DNA of 64,000 nucleotides from Norana najaformis (GCA_964023275.1 OZ029914.1:19416879-19480878); one strand, 5' to 3'. Counted from the stretch's first letter, positions 38,001-49,330 are shown. The notes: generated from the sequence alone by a model not told the origin. Numbers and translations: made by a program.

Positions 38001-41000
38001 TGTTCTTACTAGATTGCCAACTTTATACCATTTCAAAACTAGTCTAAAATCTCTTATACACAATGCACTTAGTTAAGTATTATTTGGTGCTTAGTTAAGT
38101 TTTTTGTTTGTATCTATGCACTGACATTGATTATATTAATTACTTTATATTTTAGATTATTAATTGTTTTACTCAGTATTATGCTGTCACCTATTTGTAA
38201 TCCATGATGTAAATAGGTGTTTGTAATCCATGGCGTAAATAGGTGACCTTCGTAGCGGAACTGTTTGTTCCTTTTAGGTCAGCCCATTGGCACCATTGTA
38301 TGTGACAGACTATGATTGTATTTGTTAATTATTTTGGTTGTCAATAAAATCTCTCTCTACTATTGCTGCTGCTGCTGCAGATCTCTGGAAAATCAGGCCT
38401 AGTGTCAGTTTTTGGATGCTATGGAGAAAGGTACCTTTGAAGGCGAAGATATTATGGCGCGGGAAACATGAGACGTTGGAAAAGAAACGGAACCTCCCGT
38501 CCATCACCCGAGACAGTTGGGATACTACGAACCAGTTGAGATACAAATTACACAGGCCTGCATATTAATGGTTTCCAATTTTTTTCTTCACCGTTTTAGG
38601 TGTTTTCATTGGTATTCAGTTAGCTGAATTCAAACATGCACGGGTTTTTCCTCTATCACGTACGGTTTTTTCCACAAGTGAAGACAAACATCCAGGAAGA
38701 CCTAGCAGAGTGGAAAACGCTTATTTACAAAGAACTTAAAAATTGTTACAATGAACTCAGCTGGATTTTTCATTCATTCATTTGTAAATGTTTGTCACAG
38801 GTGTCGAGAAGTCAGAAATCTTTATTATATCTTTTCTTCTTCCCTTCAAAGCTCCTTTTAGAACTGTTTCTCTTGTACACTGCTTGCGGTTCTTCCCTAT
38901 GCAACATCCAGCAGTAGTCTGCTATCATGTTAACGTTCCACTGACCCTGATACCTCCGTTCCATTTCCTTTATGTCCTGGTGGAATCTCTCTCCTTGTTC
39001 TTCACTGACAGCACCTAGATTTTCTGGAAAATAGCTTAGATGGGAGTTCAAAAAGTGGAGCTTCAAGCTCATTGAGCAGCCCAAGGCTTTCAAGTTCTTC
39101 ATCATGTTTCCTACGATGTTCTCGAAGTCACTGTCTCTATAGTTGCCAAGAAACTTCTTTACCACTTCTTTAAAGGATTGCCAAGCCGATCTCTCAGTTT
39201 CTTTCATTTTGGTATCAAATATCTCGTCCCTCATGAGTTTTCGAATGTCAGGACCGACGAAAACCCCTTCTTTCAGCTTCGCTTCTGACAACCGTGGAAA
39301 CTTGCTTGCAAGATACTTGAAAGTATCACCATCAAAGTATCACCATCTTTTGGAAGGGCTTTCACAAACTGCTTCATGATGCCAAGTTTGATGTGAAGTG
39401 GAGGTAAGAGTACTTTTCTTGGCTCCACCAACGATTCGAAGTGCACGTTCTTTTCTCCTACTTTTAGTGTCCTGCTTGGCCACACCTTCTCAATCCAGTG
39501 CTTGGCTTTAGCACGGCTATCCCATTCGCAGAGGAAACAGGGGTACTTGGTGTAGCCGCCCTGTTGACCAAGGATCATAGAGATCACTTTAAGATCGCCA
39601 CAGATGGTCCATTCGTATTTCTTGTAGTTCAGTTTGGTCAGGATGAAGGCTAAATTGTCATACTTCTCTTTCAAATGAACGGAATGTCCAACCGGTATAG
39701 AGGCGTATTTGTTGCCATTGTGAAGAAGGAGAGCTTTTAGACTTCTTTGTGATGAGTCAATGAAGAGTCTCCAATCGTGAGCCTCATGCTGAACTCTGAA
39801 CATTTGCATCAGACCGGTAACATCGGAGCAGTAAACAAGTTCACCGTCTTGAGAAAAGTAAGGCACGTAGTCTTTCTCTCGGTTTCTAAACCAACTAAAA
39901 GAAGTTCCAGGAGTCAACAAGTTCTTCTCCTGGAGCCTAGAACCTAGCAACTGAGCGGAATCTTTCGAAAGAGCCAGATCTCGAATCAAGTCGTTCAATT
40001 GTGATTGTGAAAACAGTTCGGGCTCACTGCTGTCGTGTGGAAATTCCTCATCAGAATTGCCATCTGACTCACTCCCCGATGGCCCACTCACATCGCTTAG
40101 GCTTTCTGGAGGCAAAGGTATGGGCATGCCAGGTCCATGAGACACAGGGCGCAGTGCAGATTCCAGGTTCGGGTAGCAGATTTTGTCTTTGTTTTTTAAG
40201 CTGTATCCCTGTATGTTGCACGAGCAAAAGTAACAGTCATCGCTGTGGTTTCGGGGCTCCCTCCATATCATAGGCACTCCGAAACGAAAAGATTTCACCT
40301 TACCCTTAGACCACATGCGCAGTCCTTCCACGCAACTGGAACAAACTCGATGTGGGGCCCATGCCTTGTCCTGGTCTCCAAGCCTTACACCGAAGTATGC
40401 AAAATACACTTTCTCAACAAAGTCCGTGACCTTCCGCTCTTGCTTTTTCACTAACAGTTCGCCACAGATATAACAAAACCTGTCAGGAGAATTAAAACAT
40501 TCTCTTGAAGCCATGACAGTCATAAATGTATACACCAGACTTAACCCTTTCACGTCGTTAATGTAAAAACCGGACTTAACCCTTTCAGGCCGAGGTTCAA
40601 TTTCGCATTTATGAAAACATAACAAGAATTCGGGTGTCTTCATTACTACATTATAATAAAATATATTTTTCATTATGTGCATGTATTTGTAATTGTGTTT
40701 TCAATGTAAAATAGCATTTCTGCGGAAAAATTGAACTTTCCAACAAAAAATCCCAATTTGTGTCAAAACTGTATGTGTTAGAATTTTTACAATATTTTTC
40801 CAGAAATGACCGTGTAAAAATCTATAAGAAGCACCATTTACTTTGAAGAAAAAAATTTCATTGCAGACCTGTGTTATTATTACTATTAGGCCTATTATGA
40901 AATTTGAACGCGAATACAACTCGTCGTGCACTGATGGATGTAATATATTTTTGTATCAGACGTGTCTAGACTGTTTAGGCAATCACAGAAATGTTTGGGT

Positions 41001-41456
41001 ATAACTTATATATATATATTTAATTATTTCTATATATTTATATGTATGTGTACAAGTGTTCTGTCTGCATAAATACAGAGTTGATGTTAGGCCTTCGATG
41101 TGATAACATCTGATACATAGTAGAAAATTAGGATTCGTTATCATCTTCATCATATTCATCTTCATCTCCACTGTTAACAAAAACTAAAGAGTCCTGCAAT
41201 CTTTTCACATGATCCGTCGTAGTAGGCAGTAAGTCACAAGTTTGCAAATAAATGAATTTACCTCGTTGGAACTGATTGTGGTCCAGTCTGTTTTTCCGTA
41301 GAATCCATCGTCGATGCGAATGACGAGCGGAAGCTTGTGTCCAGATGAGTTGAGTTCCTGGAGGGAGTAGCAGTTCGAGGAAGCTTTGTATTCGGTCGAG
41401 TCAGTACTATCGACGAGGTCGCCTTGACTCAAGGACAGTAACTTGTTACGGTTCAT
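29056..41456 (-). CDS. GAREM: GAREM-like adaptor (GRB2-associated regulator of MAPK): CABIT domain plus C-terminal SAM, 5 coding exons, 775 aa
   Basis: Intracellular adaptor of receptor-tyrosine-kinase/GRB2-ERK signalling. Exons in coding order: 41456-41262, 36525-36336, 35804-35616, 31872-31705, 30641-29056 (195, 190, 189, 168, 1586 nt; in frame throughout, stop at 29056). Residues 30-250 look like the CABIT domain: KLPLVIRIDDG, DWTTISSNEV, then SLKEIIANYQLP. Residues 249-700 are a proline-, serine- and lysine-rich linker with several YxxL/I tyrosines and polyproline runs. The last ~65 residues form a SAM domain ending SKLHAKKLLMFAHRGWRP, which closely resembles the C-terminus I recall for vertebrate GAREM1/2. 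Human paralogues are about 875 aa; this one has a shorter CABIT region. The start ATG in exon 1 follows an open frame, so an upstream start cannot be excluded. Introns 2 and 4 need GC donors to keep phase. On the minus strand AATAAA lies near 28682. Symbol is given at family level; GAREM1 and GAREM2 are not distinguished. Confidence 0.88.
32042..32570 (-). mobile_element. CR1/L2-like retrotransposon 3' end, family B
   Basis: The minus strand reads LHWLPVQKRICFKIGLTVYK, then QPNYLKS, SSDCLSLVIP, a stop, then GPKFW, and a tail (ccatcggttgatgccttgtg type, followed by ggcgcaatagaagttgcta) that ends in an (AAT)n run at 32041. It is in GAREM intron 3, in the same strand sense as that gene. Confidence 0.75.
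34160..34428. mobile_element. Possible degenerate hAT-like MITE
   Basis: Begins with the common hAT terminus CAGTGGCGTAGCTAGGG. About 260 bp on there is a weak inverted counterpart (cccttagctactaccccgct). No clear 8-bp target duplication was found, so the right boundary is uncertain. Confidence 0.35.
34775..34895 (+). mobile_element. Short non-LTR retrotransposon C-terminal remnant
   Basis: Reads FGLSGPVAISKLWNSLLSSA, then RSVNSFMSFRS and a stop, a decayed GP..WNSL motif. Confidence 0.45.
35225..35430 (-). mobile_element. Family A retrotransposon fragment, decayed
   Basis: Contains gctcgctcaaaac-like and gtgcttggaattac segments in the same order as the copies at 1.3 and 15.9 kb, with many changes. 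It sits in GAREM intron 3. Confidence 0.4.
36141..36308. mobile_element. hAT-like MITE, 168 bp, in GAREM intron 2
   Basis: Starts CAGTGGCGGAT and ends ATCCGCCACTG, which is an 11-bp terminal inverted repeat of hAT type. It is flanked by an 8-bp target duplication with one mismatch: aagataag (36133-36140) and aagacaag (36309-36316). There is no coding capacity. It sits 27 bp beyond the inferred exon 2 donor. Confidence 0.8.
37269..38345 (+). mobile_element. CR1/L2-type non-LTR retrotransposon, 5'-truncated 3' end
   Basis: Two overlapping frames encode the C-terminal third of a reverse transcriptase: KLSLNIKKTNFILFSSQNR, then FLRVHIDEHLTWKEHI, then YSLIYPHISYYNIVWAS, LQNRIIRI, YTRSS, and CGPSFWNSLPTVL. 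A stop and a frameshift near 37523-37600 break it. The 3' part to about 38345 is AT-rich and noncoding. It lies in the first coding intron of the GAREM-like gene, in the opposite orientation. Confidence 0.8.
38812..40514 (-). pseudogene. Transposon-like gene with Cys-rich N-terminus and transposase-like body, broken by a 14-bp duplication
   Basis: From the ATG at 40514 an uninterrupted frame runs to about 39320, and the next frame continues the same protein to a stop at 38812 (about 565 codons in total). The break coincides with a direct 14-bp duplication (39320-39333 and 39334-39347). N-terminal zinc-type cysteines: CYIC, then HRVCSSC, then CYFCSC. Next comes an acidic Ser/Asp linker (PSGSESDGNSDEE). 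The body has HDWRLFIDSS, CGDLKVISMILG, YPCFLCEWDSRAKAKHW, LPPLHIKLGIMKQFV, then FPENLGAVSEEQGERFHQD and MIADYCWML. These spaced Asp/Glu, Cys and His blocks look like a transposase. I recall similar uncharacterised multicopy proteins in invertebrates but cannot name the superfamily, and I saw no terminal inverted repeats. It lies inside the first coding intron of the GAREM-like gene, on the same strand. Confidence 0.6.
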
Positions 41457-41504
41457 CGCCTTGAACCCAGTTCGACGAGTATGGATGGTGCCTGCTGAAT
41501 CTCG

Positions 41505-41800
41505 TACCAACCTAATCCGGTATTAGGTGAGTTTCGTAACAACTTAAACCAGTATTAAGTGAATGCCCTACCAGCTGAATCCTGTTTTAGAAACTGTTTT
41601 AGTATCGGTTGCTAAATCTTGAACGTATCAGATAAATCCCGTACCTGCTTAATCCCGTACCAGGTGAATTCCGTACCAGATATAATCCCGTACCAGATAA
41701 ATTCCGTACCAGCTTAGGCCTAATTTTGTATCAAGTGAATCACGAGACAGCTTTTTCCGGTGTCAGCTGAATTTCGTATAAAACTGAATCAGGTATTGTC
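41505..41800. repeat. Degenerate minisatellite just upstream of GAREM exon 1
   Basis: About 17-bp units of the form gtaccagnt-aatcccgtacc repeat with much drift; best between 41640 and 41720 (aatcccgtacc, gaattccgtaccag, aatcccgtaccag, aaattccgtaccag). It begins about 50 bp 5' of the predicted GAREM start codon. Confidence 0.7.
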
Positions 41801-42434
41801 AGCTTTGTTGTGTTTTAATTTCGGTTTAGGCCTCTAGAAATGAAGCACGTATCCTACAGCTGAGGCGAATAAATCCGTTTTTAGTTTAAATGGTAAAATT
41901 CTAAGCCGAACTTGTTCAAGATTTTATCAGCTGCAGAGACGAGTCTTTCAGTTTCCCTGGTTGTCTTTAGGGCAAGAGAGTTTTCTGACGACAACGATCG
42001 AGGTATTTGACGAAGTTCATCTGCGTATATCCACAGCAAACGTTTTAGTTTCTGTTCTGACAGCCAGACAAGGATACGTTCCCTGTTGAAATCGTCTCAG
42101 AAGGATGTACATGCACAAGGAAAGGTCAACTGTTGCTTGACCCTGTAATTGCCAAGTGGCTACGAACATAGGTCTGTAACACAGTGCTACAGTACTGTCA
42201 TGCCTGTACGTGTTTGGCCTGACGGAGACAGACATCCATGCAAAGACCAGCAGACACTCAGACAGACATACGAAACAGACAAACTGATAAGACGCACAGA
42301 CTCTTTAACTTACAGGCAGGCAGTCACACACGCGGACATACGCAGGGAGAAAGACGGAGATATAGGGAGGATGAGAAGAAGGAGAAGCAGGAGGAATAAA
42401 GCACACACTTTTATTTCTCTTCCAATTTTCTTCT

Positions 42435-42705
42435 CATAGCCTACTGGCCTGGTTAACTAAACGCGTAAGTCAAGGCGCCTCCGAGCGCGAGGATGCCGGT
42501 TCGCGTCCCGGTCGGAGCATAGGCCTATTTCAGAGACCTGAATTTCGGCCTAGCACGGTCCGTGCACGGGAACCTTAAATGGAGTGGCGCCCATTCAAAA
42601 GGGCAGCGGTGGTGAGGGATCTCATCCGATTGATTCATTGAAAATAGAGCAGGGTCGAGGCCATACGGTCGCTATAAAAAATTCGTACATTTACATTTCT
42701 ATAGG
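42435..42705 (+). repeat. tRNA-derived SINE with (TTTACA)-type tail
   Basis: A-box-like ggcctggttaactaaacgcg, B-box-like ccggttcgcgtcccgg, and body ending aggccatacggtcgctataa with catttacatttc. The end piece recurs near 59.0 (reverse) and 59.1 kb. Confidence 0.55.
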
Positions 42706-42934
42706 CTGCCAGCAAATAAGCCTATAATTGTAAAGAACAAAACTATGCGGAAAATTCTACAGGACGTGATACATTTCTCATAAAATTAGCTGAGTTCTCT
42801 TAATTCAATAGAATTCTAAGCGGTGGCCAGACAACGACCAATGGAGATATCATGCCTTTTCCCGGTCAACAACTTGGGGTTGAGCAGCATTTAAAAACTA
42901 ATATGCATCGCACACCATGATGCAGACAAGATGC

Positions 42935-43055
42935 CGCGTAGCCTTTTGCCTATCGATTTTGTTTTGACTGAGCGCCTGTGAATAAGCTGTTCCCCGCGGC
43001 GCGGCTTTCGTTGGGAGCTGTAGAAAGCTCAGAATTACGATTACGATTAATTCTG
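42935..43055 (+). mobile_element. Family A retrotransposon 3' tail, short
   Basis: gattttgttttgactgagcg, then cctgtgaataagctgttccc and a closing attacgattacgatta run. Only the noncoding tail is present. Confidence 0.55.
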
Positions 43056-44502
43056 TATCACGTGCTGCCATGGCCCATGGTAGCTCAGCTTGGTGTTAAA
43101 GATGACATGGCTTAGTATAGAAAATTGGGTTTCTGACCCTCTGTAAATATGAAATTACTTCAAATTTGCTTCAGATTCGTTGAGGGCAAGGAGATCGGAA
43201 GCCTAAAGAAGTGATTAGATTACCGGGGGTGCATCCACCGACACCCACCCATGGTCTGTTTTAAGTTAGTGTATCAATTTCCTCCACAAATTTGGCCTAA
43301 TATTCACCAGCTAAACTTAAGTTCAAGGAATTGAAGTTTTTAACAGCCGAATGCCACAAGAAATAAGTACCGTGAGCGTAAATTTTTAGAATAAAACTTA
43401 AAAACACGCAGACACTAAAGCGTAGGAAACACTGAAAAACATTTCGGAAACTAGAGTACCGAAATAAAAAATATGTGTATTGGCATTTTTGTTTTACAGT
43501 TCGCACGGTATAGATGAATTGAATTTCCAAGTTCTACAAGGGTTGTTTATGGGCCTTTATTAAGACGTCCCTAACATAAATGTTGCAGATTCAAAATGGC
43601 AAGACACACTTGGTATCAAACCTGTGTAGTTCAAATTATAGGTGAAATTGGATTTCGTGATAAGGATCATTTTCAAATTGTAAATTTTTCAAAAATATAC
43701 TTACAATTTCAGGCCAAGATATCGAAAGTCTGTTTTTAAGTTCAATATCTATCTCTGACTTACAAACGTGATAACTTAACCTGTATTTGTATTTGCTGTA
43801 GGCCTAATATTAATATTTGTAGAGAGCAAATTAAAGCTGAATCAAAATATTGATAAAGACTGAGATTTCTATTAAATGCACTATTAAATATACTATTAAA
43901 TACACTGTACTGTTAAATTCACATGTTTAATGAATAAACTGGAAAGATATATATATATATAGGCCTATATATATATTTAGGCCTATATATATATTTAGGC
44001 TATGCATTTAACATGATATTACTTGCGAGTTGCCATGGCGGGTGTTGTGTTGTCAAACCAGGCATTGGCTTCAGAATCTAATTTAATCTGATGACTTCTT
44101 CAACTCCGCTTTCGTAATCGCACAAGCCACCAAATCGATGACCGCTTCAAGTGAAATTGTAGTCAAAATCATTGTCCATTAGAAAAATTCAGTCAAAATC
44201 CGATGGCCAGCGAAGCCAGAAGTCAAGTTGCTGTGGGTAAAGCATACACACATTCACTGTGCAAGTATCTGGGGCCATGTTGGCCCCTTGTTTCGTCGCT
44301 CTTCATTTAAAGGTTTAAAGGTCGTCTCTGTTTTTTTGTTCTTGGATGGTATTTTTGCGGAAGCTGCGTATGTGCACCAGCCGTGATACAGTTTCTAGTT
44401 TCTGATCGCTTTCTGCTTACTGATAAACTTTTGTTCTGTTCAACTTTAGCACCGTTAGCAGGTTACGTTTTCTTAGATAACCACCTACCTGTCTACATAA
44501 CT

Positions 44503-44585
44503 AGCATACATACATACATACATACATACATACATACATACATGCATACATACATGCATGCATGCACGCGTGTATGTATGCTTGT
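44503..44585. repeat. (CATA)n microsatellite
   Basis: Ten or more CATA units, then CATG variants. Confidence 0.9.
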
Positions 44586-44859
44586 ATGCATGTTGTCAGT
44601 TTCGTTAACACAATTGAAACACTAACGCAGGCACAGTTTACCTAACTGGGCTCACGACGGAAAAGATCAAAGATGAACGGAGACACGATAGCTGGGAAAT
44701 TCCAAGGCAGGGAACCACAACACGTCTTCCGGGTCTTCCGGGACCTTGGCTGCTTATGATGGATGAAGATCTATCGATGATGATGTCAATTCCTCTCTGC
44801 AGATCCTTCTATTACCGAATGGCCAGATCACAGTCGTTCGGCGATATATATAGCCTGAT

Positions 44860-45200
44860 GCTGATCTGATATCATATCATATCCTTTATCATAACGCGCC
44901 TGGACTATTGCAACGCTATCCTCGCAGGCCTGACATAGTTTCTAATTCGTCAGCTTCAGTCTGCCCTTAACTGTGATACTTGGGCCGTGGCCAACATGCC
45001 AAGATTCTCGCATGTTTCAAACTTCACTGCGCTGGTTCCCGGTTGAGCAGAGACTTACATTCTTTGCATTGGACCATCCTCATGGATCGATCTTCCACTA
45101 ATAGATAGAACTTAACGGCCTCAAATAGCTCAAGAGACTGTCAGTTTAAGACGCATCTCTTCAGGGTTGTTAGATAGCATCGTATCCATGACTTGGCTCC
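44860..45200 (+). mobile_element. CR1/L2-like reverse transcriptase remnant
   Basis: The plus strand reads TRLDYCNAILAGLT (family hallmark SRLDYCNALL), then IRQLQSALN and, in another frame, HCAGSRLSRDLHSL-like sequence around a LRWFPVEQ segment. It ends near ktHLFRVV-like codons at 45165. Multiple frameshifts. Confidence 0.6.
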
Positions 45201-45234
45201 TGTGATTTGAGCTTCAAACAACGCTACACAAATG

Positions 45235-45565
45235 TTTAGATACATGTATACGTATACTTACATATACACATGCATACGCATGCATGCATAGATACTTTCA
45301 TACGTACATAGATACATAGATACAGAGATACATACATACATACAAACTACGCACGTTCACACACACACATATATACACACATACATACAGTACATATATA
45401 TACATACTACACACGTTCACATACATACATATATACATATATATGCATATCTGGACCTCATCCATCCACCAACCTGTAGTGATGCAGAAGATTTCTAGAG
45501 CTCATTCATACATACATATATATACATACATACATACTTATACATACATACATACATACATACCA
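45235..45565. repeat. CATA/TACA simple repeats with an embedded duplicate
   Basis: Interrupted CATA runs. The phrase ccaacctgtagtgatgcaga, followed by agatttcta, occurs at about 45470 and again at 45563, which suggests a local duplication of about 95 bp. Confidence 0.8.
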
Positions 45566-46114
45566 ACCTGTAGTGATGCAGAAGATTTCTAAAGCTGCAC
45601 TCGATGTATCGTTTCCAGAGGCCTATGTATGCGGGTCGCCAGCGAACCTCTGCTCTGAATCGTGACTAGACCGTGTGATGCAGTTAAAAACAGGATTCTG
45701 CAGTTGATGGTCGCCCAGTATCCGCAATACATCATATATGCATTATATGTAAATCACTTACCATTGGCCTACAAGAAGGCCTGCAGCCTATAGACCTTCT
45801 TGTTCAGGCCTAAGCAGCGTCACACTGCCTATAATTACCTTTTCCCATTTATAAGGCTATTGTTTGTCGAGTGATAACATTGACTTCGTTTCCTTGTCTA
45901 TATGCGTTACATTGACTCTACGTATAATAGTATGAAGTTTCCTATGAAGTTGCTTCCTATATTCTGGATGTTGCATATATACAATGTATTTGTTATTGTA
46001 CAAATATGTTAACATTATGTCTAAATCCATACACATTCAAGTCTTCGGTTATGCGTGAATCTGACATGCATATGTGTACGTATATATAGGCCTATTGGCC
46101 TCTGTACACGTATA

Positions 46115-46753
46115 CAGTGCTGGCCATAAGTTTGGAATCACCCAGGCGCAATCTGTTGAAAACCATATTTGATCGCTATAGCAGTCGAGTCTATCAAGCT
46201 ATTGAGTCGGCGATGGTTACTTTGTATAAATGGTCAGGTATACCAATCCTTGAGGATAAACTAGAAACACACATGGGGATCCTCAATTGCACCACTTTCC
46301 AACATGATGGAGCTCCTTGCCACCGGGCAAGGACTGTGACAAGATGGATCAATAGACGGGGAATTCATATCCTGGATCCAGTCCCGACCTCAATCCCATC
46401 GAAAACCTGTGGATGTTTATGAAGCAGAAGGTGTCTGAGGAGCATCCAACATCAAAGGTATCGTTGGTTGACGCCATAAAGCGAGTCTGGGTCAACCACA
46501 TCAGCCCAGCTTATTGTGAAAGTCTTGTGAATTCCATGCCAGCAAGACTCAAGGCTGTCCTGGCTAACAAAGGACAGCACTCAAAGTACTGAAGTCTGAA
46601 GTTGACATTTGACTATCCATTTACTTAGTATGTGAGTTTTGAATAAACTGTTACAGTTTCATTGAGAAAAATTACAGTTACAATTTCTTCTGAGGCTTTT
46701 TATAAGAAAATTTCATACATTTCTAAGTGATTCCAAACTTATGGCCAGCACTG
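46115..46753 (+). mobile_element. Tc1/mariner nonautonomous element, copy 2 (639 bp)
   Basis: Same length, same TA flanks and same inverted ends as the copy at 24907-25545, but in opposite orientation. The 101-residue remnant is identical in both, including the same frameshift before SPDLNPIE. The defect therefore predates the copying and both were moved by a transposase supplied in trans. Confidence 0.92.
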
Positions 46754-48275
46754 TATGTACACATATATATATTAATTTCACAGTCATGTTGCTTACATAA
46801 CTACGGGTATAGGGCCATAACTACATAACTACGGGGCCAGTGGGACGCCAATGAAAGGTTTCACTAACCAAATCAAAGACTTGCGTGAATGAAGGTCGAC
46901 GTATATATGTACAATTTCATGTTGTCATTAGCATGAGCCTCCGAGGATTGTCCACAGAAATAGCTAGGTCCTTTACGGCCATTAACAAAGTCATTGCCGA
47001 GACTAAGCTAGAGACTTGCCCGAGTAAGTGGTCTACTGGACGAAAAGCTGTGAATTGTTGCTTTCATGAGAACGAAAAGGTGAACATCGACACTCGGTCA
47101 GTTGCTTCATATTAAAGATTGGAACGCTGTCTGAATTGTCGCCAACGACCTGCCACTTAGGGACTTGATTTGAATAAGCTGGTCAGGCGAAATTGCAGGC
47201 ATGAAACAGTTTTTCTGTGACGTTGGTTGTGTTTTTATTTTCAGCCATTTTGCTTATGTCTCGTGCATAAGATACCACCGGTTCACACCGGCGCCACGGA
47301 AACCGTAGGCTATGGATTATTACCAGGTTATTGAGTGTCGTAGTGTTGCTATAGTCTAGCAGCCATACGATTGTCTACCTGTTAACGGGAAGCTCTGTTA
47401 AGAGCCTAAAGAAGTTTTCCCAAACAACGATCACAATTTGCTAAATACTTCACGTATCTGCTGCCTACTGACCACATTATCCGCAATCAGGCTTAACCGT
47501 TGCAGGATAATGCCCTACCATATTTAGGTTTGCACTTCCGACCATATACCCACAGGCCACCCTCTCTATACACACAGCCTTAAAGTGCAACTTGCTGTCA
47601 GTGTGTAGTCCGTAGACCGATAAGCTACTGTTTCTAAATATGGCCTGGGTTTGCTTTTTATACCAGGCCTACTGTTTACATGGATGTGAAAATGCTTTCA
47701 AAAATTTTCAGTCGCAACACACAGCATTACGCCTGTAATTTACAACAGATACTCCACTTTGAATTGTTCACATGATTATATCGCTGTTTCACTTTGCACT
47801 GCACTGTTTGGGTTTATTTTGTATAAAATTAAACTTGACCTTAGGCTATGGATTATTACCAGGTACTGCATTAACCGCCTGTATGTCAATCATGTGAAAG
47901 TGTGAAAGGGCAATCCATATTGTAGCCGGACGTGTGTCCCTTCTGGATTGCCCTTTGATGCCAGCACTTGTAATAGTTTCGGTGAAACTTGCAACTGTGT
48001 AGACAATTGGTGATTGAATAAACAATGTTCAAACCCAAACTTGCACAAACAATAAATATGAAGGCTATTAATAGCGTTCTGTTTCGTATTTCTCCTTGTA
48101 TCGTTCTCTAAGAATGTGATATTTATTATAAATCCTTCCCTCGCGGCAACAGTGAGTCAGAATCGACGATGTCACCGATGTTCTGGTGCTGCAAAAGGAG
48201 CTGGTGATGGTGTTGATGGGAGGGGAAAACATTGTTAAGCGTAGGCCCCTATTGTACCCTTCCAGGCAAATACAG
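46754..48275. other. Gene-free stretch
   Basis: A 76-codon frame at 46885-47115 has no domain or splice support. The missing 3' exon(s) of the HHIPL gene could lie here or between 48.9 and 49.8 kb, but I could not recognise one. Confidence 0.4.
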
Positions 48276-48606
48276 ATCTATGTATGTATGCATGCGTGTA
48301 TATGTGAATGTATTCATATATGTACATATATATGTCTATGTATGTATGTATGCATGCATGTATATTTGAATGTATTCATATATGTACATATATATGTCTA
48401 TGTATGTATGTGTGTATGTATGTATGTATGCATGCATGTATATTTGAATGTATTCATATATGTACATATGTATGTCTTTATGTATGTATGTGTGTATGTA
48501 TGTATGCATGCATGCATGTATATTTGAATGTATTCATATATGTACATATATATGTCTATGTATGTATGTATGTATGTTATGTATGCATGTATGTATGTAT
48601 GTATCT
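48276..48606. repeat. Higher-order (TATG)n minisatellite
   Basis: A core gaatgtattcatatatgtac recurs at 48306, 48368, 48446 and 48526 (spacings 62, 78, 80), each embedded in tatgtatgcatg runs. Open frames here are composition artefacts. Confidence 0.85.
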
Positions 48607-48727
48607 AGAAATCTATTATAGCGCTTTTTAAGTAGCCTAGCTCTCAAAAGCGCCGATTTACGTACTCTGTCGGCGCCATGCGACGCCTTTAACCAAAACG
48701 AAAATCGACATCGCCAGTCGAAAACGA

Positions 48728-48851
48728 AATCCTAGCAAGAAAAGACAAAGTGAATAAAAGGTTATACCAAGTGCAAAAACATTAAATGCAATCCTAGCAA
48801 GAAAAGACAAAGTGAATAAAAGGTTATACCAAGTGCAAAAACATTAAACGC
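48728..48851. repeat. Perfect-looking 62-bp tandem duplication
   Basis: Two adjacent 62-bp units begin aatcctagcaagaaaagaca; the only differences seen are at the unit ends (ttaaatgc versus ttaaacgc). Confidence 0.9.
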
Positions 48852-48949
48852 AGAACACTGATGACAGTGCAATAATACAACAAAAATTATAACACAAGCG
48901 AAAATCAATCCTATAGACCTACAACAATACAAAATACAGCGTACCCCTT

Positions 48950-49330
48950 TTTATTAATTAGTAACTTCTATCGTGCCGGTGTCTAATGCACAAAGCACCA
49001 ACCGATGGCGCACCAAATTCAAGCCTCAATCAGGTCAATATCCAGAAGGTCAGTCCACTAAGACACAGTGCCAGTTTATATTGAACAAGCAGTTTGAAAG
49101 TCTTAGGAATTAAATGACAAGACCAACTGAGCAAAACGAACAGATGCAGGAAGAGAGTTCCAAAATCTAGGCCCAACAAACGAAAGAGCTTGTTCATCAT
49201 AAGCAGTTCTAGTCTTAGGTATGACTAGAGAAAGATAATCAGTCAAATGATCTTGTTGAATAATGATAAGTCTGGGGAATGTGGACTGGTAATAAGTATT
49301 GTGATTGACCAATTGAAGCTGTTTCCTCTT
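48950..49330 (-). mobile_element. Family B retrotransposon 3' end
   Basis: Parallel to 32042-32400. A 69-residue frame includes QQDHLTDYLSLVIPKTR and GPRFWNSLPASVRFAQ, the reverse-transcriptase C-terminus. The noncoding tail follows toward 48950. Confidence 0.75.

Larger units (their letters stand above)
42000..46114. other. Gene-free stretch between GAREM and the second Tc1 copy
   Basis: Holds a SINE, retrotransposon tails and CATA repeats. 43945-44000 has short tatatatataggcc units that put the local octamer inside a TA repeat. No gene recognised. Confidence 0.5.
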
